Assembly: GCA_022571365.1 (NCBI GenBank)
Contig: JACZXZ010000020.1
Span: forward strand, 1-34,192
Length of the DNA: 34,192 nucleotides
Direction of reading: 5' to 3'
From: Pseudomonadota bacterium
Lineage (GTDB): Bacteria; Pseudomonadota; Alphaproteobacteria; G022571365
A model generated the notes under the pieces. That model did not search any database. It was not told where the DNA came from and saw only the letters and a program-made list of their open reading frames with translations. Positions 32,674 through 34,192 of this stretch are shown one piece after another (positions within the stretch are counted from its first letter, which is position 1; each line of letters begins with the position of its first letter). Both the position numbers and the translations under genes were made by a program.

Positions 32674-34192
32674 ATGAAAGCCAAGAAAACCATCAGAAAG
32701 GCGGCCGCGCGTCCCGCGCCGGCGCGGGACGCGCTCCCCGAGAGATACTTTGCCCTTCTCGAAGGCCATCTTGCCCGCCCGCGGAAGGGGACTCTGGCCG
32801 CGGCGGCCGAGCTGGGCCGGGACCTGGCCTTGGCGGGGCTGCCGCTGGAAGGAATCAGGGAGCTGCACGCGGAGGCGCTCCGCCGCCTTGACTCGGATTT
32901 CGAGGATATGAGCCCGTCGGCCTTTGCCGAACGGACCGCGGCGCCGTTGATGGAACTGCTGATGGCCTATGGCTCGGCCTCGCCCGAGCAATTGGACCAA
33001 GCCGGGCGGACCGAGGAGGCGCTGCGCCAGAGCGAAGGCCACTACCGCGAGCTGTTCGAGTTGTCGCCGATCGGAATCTGGGAACAAGACTACTCCGGCG
33101 CCAAGCGCATCATCGACCGCTTGCGCGGACAAGGGGTGCGCGATTTCCGGCGCTATTTCCGCGAGCACCCGAAAGCGCTCCGCCAAGCGGTCGAGGCCAT
33201 CAAGGAGATCGGTGTCAACCAGGCCCTCCTCGACATCTATCGGGCGCCCAACCTGGACGACTTCCTGCGAACTGTTGCAAGTCCCGTCAGAATGGAGAAG
33301 TGGGGCGGCTTTTACGAGAAAGAGCTGGCCGCCTTGGCGGCGGGCGAAAGCCGCGTCGTACTGGAGGAAACGGAGAAGGCGCTCGACGGTTCGGACATCG
33401 TGACCCGAACCGTCACCCGCATCGGGGAGGCCTACAAGGACAGCTGGGCGCGAGTCGCTTCCACCATCGAGGACATCACCCAGCGCAGGCGGGCCGAGGA
33501 GGCGCTGCGCCAGAGCGAGGGGCGCTTCCGAAGCCTGGCCGCCAATTTGCCAGGCGTCGTGTTTCAGCGGAGACTGACCTCCGATGGCCGGCTCGTCTAT
33601 ACCTATGTCAGTCCGGGCATGCGTGAACTTTACGGCGTCGAGCCGGAAAAGGTGATCGCTGACTCATCGGCCTTTCTCCAAGTCCTCCCAGCCGAGGAGC
33701 AGGGCCGGTTCCTGGCTGCTTTAAAGCACTCGGCCCGGACGCTTTCGCCCATGGACCTGGAACTCCGCGTGGTTTCGGCCGACGGAGGGACGCAATGGCA
33801 GCGCACGATCTCGCGTCCCTTCCGCCGGGAGAGCGGCGAGGTGGTTTGGGACGGCGTGGCTATCGACATCACCGAGCAGAAGCGGGCCGAGGAGGCGCTG
33901 CGCCAGAGCGAGGCGCGCTTTCGCGACCTGTTCGAGCAGTCGCCGATCGGAATCTGGGAAGAAGATTACTCCGCCGTCAAGCGCATCATCGACCGCTTGC
34001 GCGAGGAAGGGGTGCGCGATTTCCGGCGGCACTTCCGCGAGCACCCGGAGGTGATTCGCCAGATAGCCAAAGCCATCAAGGTCATCGATGTCAACCAAGC
34101 CCTCCTCGACCTCTATCGGGTACCCGATAAAGAGACCTTCGTGCAATGGGATGAAAATCCCGCCAGCACCGATTCATGGATAAGCTTTTACG
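32674..34192 (+). CDS. Multi-PAS sensory protein, 3' end beyond the window
   Basis: An open frame of 506 codons to the window edge. Residues 20-105 resemble the RsbU/RsbR-type N-terminal domain (RYFALLEGHLARPRKGTLAAAAELGRD, shown in part by the ELGRD and GIRELHAEALRRL segments). Three PAS-like units follow, each introduced by AEEALRQSE: residues about 110-270, 275-410 and 411 onward. The first and third are close copies, each starting FEL/EQSPIGIWE, containing KRIIDRLR, RDFRR and FREHP, then VNQALLD; the middle is a different PAS fold with VSPGMRELYGVEPEKV. An output domain (histidine kinase, cyclase or phosphatase) should lie beyond 34192. ATG 32674 follows GGGGAGG at a somewhat long spacing. 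Confidence 0.85.
   Translation, partial: MKAKKTIRKAAARPAPARDALPERYFALLEGHLARPRKGTLAAAAELGRDLALAGLPLEGIRELHAEALRRLDSDFEDMSPSAFAERTAAPLMELLMAYGSASPEQLDQAGRTEEALRQSEGHYRELFELSPIGIWEQDYSGAKRIIDRLRGQGVRDFRRYFREHPKALRQAVEAIKEIGVNQALLDIYRAPNLDDFLRTVASPVRMEKWGGFYEKELAALAAGESRVVLEETEKALDGSDIVTRTVTRIGEAYKDSWARVASTIEDITQRRRAEEALRQSEGRFRSLAANLPGVVFQRRLTSDGRLVYTYVSPGMRELYGVEPEKVIADSSAFLQVLPAEEQGRFLAALKHSARTLSPMDLELRVVSADGGTQWQRTISRPFRRESGEVVWDGVAIDITEQKRAEEALRQSEARFRDLFEQSPIGIWEEDYSAVKRIIDRLREEGVRDFRRHFREHPEVIRQIAKAIKVIDVNQALLDLYRVPDKETFVQWDENPASTDSWISFY

Overview
This window looks like a chromosomal segment of a GC-rich alphaproteobacterium, probably near the Rhodospirillales. The evidence is the neighbourhood sfsA-map-radC, the alphaproteobacterial form of NAD kinase, a lipoyl-dependent 2-oxo acid dehydrogenase set, and a two-subunit NAD-dependent formate dehydrogenase of the Methylobacterium FDH1 type. 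The assignment comes from reading the proteins, not from a database search.

Layout. About 1-16.7 kb is a formate dehydrogenase/metal cofactor region: the fused NuoE-NuoF beta subunit and the molybdopterin alpha subunit, then (after a small secreted Rap1a/Tai-like protein and a class III aminotransferase) mobA and fdhD on the minus strand, a tungstate ABC transporter (permease, ATPase, two binding proteins), a HTH plus binding-protein-like regulator, and moaA. Together these genes supply the enzyme, its sulfuration factor, the pterin cofactor and its nucleotide, and tungstate uptake. That fits a tungsten-dependent formate dehydrogenase, although the metal itself is an inference. Two lower-GC nuclease-like genes, a GIY-YIG protein and a 483-residue protein with a PD-(D/E)XK-like C-terminus, flank mobA. 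A second copy of the mobA 3' end lies beyond them, which looks like the scar of an insertion.

From 16.8 to 26.0 kb lie a Sel1/ankyrin protein, NAD kinase, an E1alpha-E1beta-E2 dehydrogenase operon (E1alpha carries an N-terminal XRE-type HTH), a Rieske oxygenase, a glutamine amidotransferase, tRNA-Leu(UAA) and a MoCF/CinA-type protein. From 26 to 29 kb come a gene-poor stretch, a SYLF lipoprotein, a DUF3568-like lipoprotein and a small unknown gene with a clear promoter. From 29 to 32 kb is sfsA (broken), map and radC, invaded by a dispersed palindromic repeat family. The window ends inside a multi-PAS sensory protein.

Two genome habits stand out. Short tandem arrays (unit lengths 12-27 bp, each different) sit in many intergenic gaps. 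A dispersed palindromic GC-rich repeat occurs five or six times between 29.3 and 32.5 kb; it enters the sfsA reading frame and appears to have made a roughly 118-residue tail on Map.
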